This document shows, in pieces, positions 63,401-64,000 of a stretch of 64,000 bases of DNA. The stretch's first letter is position 1, and every line of letters begins with the position of its first letter. Made by a program: the position numbers and the translations under genes. Below the pieces are notes generated by a model that had not been told where the DNA came from, did not search any database, and was given only the letters and a program-made list of their open reading frames with translations. Source of the DNA: Pedobacter steynii. Its GTDB lineage: Bacteria > Bacteroidota > Bacteroidia > Sphingobacteriales > Sphingobacteriaceae. The DNA is taken from positions 4,092,001-4,156,000 of the forward strand of contig NZ_CP017141.1 of the NCBI RefSeq assembly GCF_001721645.1, read 5' to 3'.

Positions 63401-64000
63401 CGTGTTCTGCGTAAAGCGGGGGTAGGGCGGAATAGTATTGTCGGTTTGTTAACCGGACGGACACAAGAGACTGTGATAGGGATGCTCGGCATTCTGAAAG
63501 CCGGCGGGGCTTACCTTCCTATGGACCTGGATTATCCTCATGACCGGATCAGTTATCTGCTGGAAGACAGTCAAGCTGTGTTGCTTCTGGTGACTGCAAC
63601 TGACTACCTGGTATCCCATGAGCTAAATACGATGGTTGTTCAGCAGGTTCTTGAACAGGATGAGATCAGCCTTGAAGCTTTACCTTCGGAGAATCTTGCC
63701 GAAGATCTTTGTTATGTGATCTATACCTCCGGTACCACTGGTTATCCAAAAGGTGTACTGGTAGAGCACCGGAATGTTGTGCGTTTATTTTTCCATTCGG
63801 AGCCTTTGTTTGATTTCGGAGCAGAAGATGTCTGGACGATGTTCCATAATCCTTATTTTGATTTTAGTGTCTGGGAAATGTATGGGGCGTTATTGTATGG
63901 CGGAAAACTGGTGATGATCCCCAAAATGGTAGCCCGTGACCCGGGTTCCTATCTTTCCTTACTGGTTTCTCATGGTGTTACGGTATTGAACCAGACCCCT
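57467..64000 (+). CDS. Hybrid PKS-NRPS subunit, 3' truncated: KS-AT-KR-ACP-C-A(Thr)...
   Basis: Open from ATG 57467 to the window end (2178 codons, no stop seen). Approximate residues: ketosynthase 8-430 (DTACSTSL near 182, ETHGTGT, KTNIGHL); acyltransferase 525-830 (GHSIGEY near 623; HAFH near 721, malonyl type); an extended structural region 850-1130; ketoreductase 1140-1320 (TGGLGNVG near 1148; YAAAN near 1300); ACP 1405-1480 (GGDSLK near 1439); condensation 1490-1925 (HHIITDG near 1619); adenylation from about 1938 (SGTTGYPKG near 2089; FDFSVWE near 2132). It repeats the logic of the preceding subunit: one reduced malonate unit, then an amino acid, here Thr by near identity to A5. The start lies 50 bp after the previous stop. 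The ending, including any further modules or release domain, lies outside the window. Confidence 0.92.
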   Translation, partial: MDLDSNTNFTGLEVAVVGMACKFPDAENINTYWENIQRGKESVRFYTTEEVMESGVKSELLNDPNYIKSNGCEIADRYGFDAEFFNYTADEAILLDPQIRLMHECIYNALTDAGYAPSDFKGNIGLFAGCSANPLWEVLCNVSGISSEIGNWSANHFMNKDFGPTLVSYKLGLKGPSVNVDTACSTSLVAVHMALKSILSGESDLAIAGGTSVSVNRSIGYLYKEGYINSPDGHCRTFDENANGIIGGEGSGMIVLKLLSKAIADNDHIYATIKGSAINNDGNRKGGFTAPSVQGQIEVIRNALKLSGLEAEHIGFVETHGTGTNLGDQIEIEALKKAFDTDKKNYCYLGATKTNIGHLDAASGIAGLIKTILVLKHKVIPPLVNFQTENPKLGIGKSPFILTNKQEDWVSEQPRRAGISSFGIGGTNIHMVLEEHLSTVSDKEASDDEKILILSAKNKIALELMKENLYEYIQKNENLDMSALVHTLQTGRDHMACRLSAVFRSREELLDIFKLNAFKSGLAISKNKKIIFAFPGQGMQYANMGKELYAEEVLFSTVLDECFGILKRITGTDFSTVLYPDADENSEKINETINSQPILFSFQYALAKLMISRGIQPDAFIGHSIGEYVAACLSGVISLEDALRLVSKRAEFMQNMKPGKMLAVNLNWKEVVKFTSPSISFASINSPLHCVLSGTTEEIIKLHGIFTELNINAGILKTSHAFHSFMMRDAAEMLENEMEDVVFHEPQIPFISNVTGDWIKTEDCQTAVYWAKQLKSPVQLEKGISKILEAKEVIILELGPGNSIGSFVEKNKEFKESHHVHSIVRHVNNHSSPDLRYLLNKLRDIWLSGVDINWSSFYKSQAKISLPGYGFTHKEFKIDPQILDDLLSGRKLNGETNKNEVEKWFYIPGWKKSTAHYKQKKLDGKWLIIGFDEQLIRNFISHIDVPVDKVYSLVPGLSDTVSLDNHNGFKINIDNPEHYLEFVEHFNKLSEPLTIIDLSFFTPEDTLPAAYVVDFVSYHHLLHLGKAFGRLTRVPEVFLNCLTIDNYDVYGSEQLTLRASYLASTLKVISQEYFYVKSKNIDVSAAELSDLPGLYKRIGKEVSIDSNETVIALRNYTRWIPAYEQLNKNELAPDSKFEIQENSVYLITGGLGNVGFVLAKYLCRKGARVAIIGRTEISSGINSSDSEKLKRFNQLKEIKSDVFYVSTNVADEKLLNEAVQQIEQELGNIVGVFHLSTAGFSHHEDHLIKELSIATCREQFNAKLKGAENIRQVFKHHQVDFVVLFSSIASVLGGIGYFAYAAANACLDRMAEINDGVDAVRWVSINWDAWGTENNGAADLAITENEGNQVFSQMELLLGHGRLVVSVHDLKDRMDRWVLKKQDLPDHNIKMPELERPQLSGDIDLPENQIETELAAIWKSLFGYDTIGVNDDFFELGGDSLKALGLLNSIRRKFEKEISLAEFFNAPSIRAIASLISLLAVNSTGINKATEKETYALSSAQQRLYFLYELDKSSLAYNMPQVVRISGGLDLIRFGNTFKELISRHESLRTSFILKDGEACQLVGDGAGFSIEEYRISTLELKEVIRQFIRPFDLDKGPLIRIGIVSIAEEEHLLLVDMHHIITDGISQGILIRDFMQLYEGEELPSLKLQYKDYSEWQQGEGEQLRIREQKEFWLAEYKVLPDILELPADYARPKKRSYQGGTYKFELDEKTTAALRYLGEQEKSTLFMVLLSVYNIFLGRLGNREDIVVGTPLAGRQHPEIEGIIGMFVNTLALRNYPEGDLKFRDFLRKVRSKTLSCFDNQDFQYEELIEELKLTRDMSRNPLFETVFSYENFETEALEISGLKLDAYDHGLGSAKFDLSLSAVEGADRLYFGFSYSTDLFTESTIGRFAHYLQRVISAIVSDHDIRIADIDILSEEEKYQLLNQHNHSSVSYPEDRTVVSYFEEQVKLYPDRIALVDQDVSLSYQVLDGLSNRLARVLRKAGVGRNSIVGLLTGRTQETVIGMLGILKAGGAYLPMDLDYPHDRISYLLEDSQAVLLLVTATDYLVSHELNTMVVQQVLEQDEISLEALPSENLAEDLCYVIYTSGTTGYPKGVLVEHRNVVRLFFHSEPLFDFGAEDVWTMFHNPYFDFSVWEMYGALLYGGKLVMIPKMVARDPGSYLSLLVSHGVTVLNQTP
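57490..61900 (+). other. PKS module 2 (KS-AT-KR-ACP)
   Basis: All catalytic residues of KS, AT and KR are visible; the AT is malonyl type. It extends the Asn-like residue from the preceding subunit, predicting a second gamma-amino-beta-hydroxy unit. No dehydratase motif is seen between AT and KR. Confidence 0.85.
63250..64000 (+). repeat. Copy 2 of the ~750-bp near-identical repeat (Thr A-domain first half)
   Basis: Partner of 27524-28274 (constant offset 35726, no gaps). It is still identical at the window edge, so the repeat certainly continues to the right. It starts in the C-A linker. Confidence 0.9.
63278..64000 (+). other. Adenylation domain A12 (partial), predicted Thr
   Basis: The visible code residues are D, F, W (FDFSVWE) and N (before QTP), as in the Thr domain A5, and DNA identity to A5 is about 96% over the visible part. 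The later pocket residues lie beyond the window. Confidence 0.8.

Noticed and set aside
8685-64000. MbtH-like protein or thioesterase gene hidden in the gaps
   Set aside because: The gaps are at most about 130 bp and hold no such ORF; these would have to lie outside the window.
1-64000. CRISPR arrays, tRNA or rRNA genes, insertion sequences
   Set aside because: None seen: no regularly spaced direct repeats, no cloverleaf-like sequence noticed, and no transposase-like reading frame.

Overview
The window most likely comes from a Bacteroidota chromosome, probably Sphingobacteriaceae/Pedobacter-like. This is inferred from the low G+C, the lack of Shine-Dalgarno-like sites before genes, a TonB-dependent receptor with a Bacteroidota-type barrel, a NusG/UpxY-type antiterminator paralogue, and a TAnnTTTG-type promoter element.

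Left flank (1-5400): the C-terminal part of an aminoglycoside 6-adenylyltransferase-like protein, a small four-helix membrane protein, a convergent OmpW-like outer membrane protein, a small hypothetical ORF, a secreted putative glycoside hydrolase, and a NusG-like antiterminator with a structured leader. A TonB-dependent receptor (5544-8090, minus strand) follows, then a 594-bp intergenic region from which a very large plus-strand operon starts.

Right part (8685-64000, running off the end): seven assembly-line genes plus two accessory genes, all on the plus strand with gaps of about 10-130 bp. They encode a fatty acyl-AMP ligase (FAAL)-initiated NRPS/PKS line. Domain order: FAAL-ACP-C-A-T-E | C-A-T-C-A-T | dock-C-A-T-E-C-A-T-C-A-T-C | CmlA-type diiron hydroxylase | asparagine synthetase | A-T-C | (half C)-A-T-C-A-T-C-A-T | KS-AT-KR-ACP-C-A-T | KS-AT-KR-ACP-C-A... 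(cut). Specificity codes read by hand give: fatty acyl - D-Asn - Asn - Ser - D-(aromatic?) - Thr - Gly - X - Asn - Val - X - [malonate, beta-OH] - Asn-like - [malonate, beta-OH] - Thr - ... No thioesterase or MbtH-like protein is in the window, so the 3' end of the cluster lies outside it.

How the genes may work together: AsnB would feed the four Asn-type adenylation domains, and the CmlA-like enzyme would beta-hydroxylate a carrier-bound residue. The NusG paralogue is a candidate processivity factor for the >55-kb transcript. The TonB receptor is the divergently encoded outer-membrane partner, with unknown ligand. The predicted product is an Asn-rich acylated peptide-polyketide with two statine-like units; I do not recognise it as a known compound. 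A Thr-activating cassette occurs twice with about 96% DNA identity and carries foreign-looking codon use, which points to recent module shuffling.
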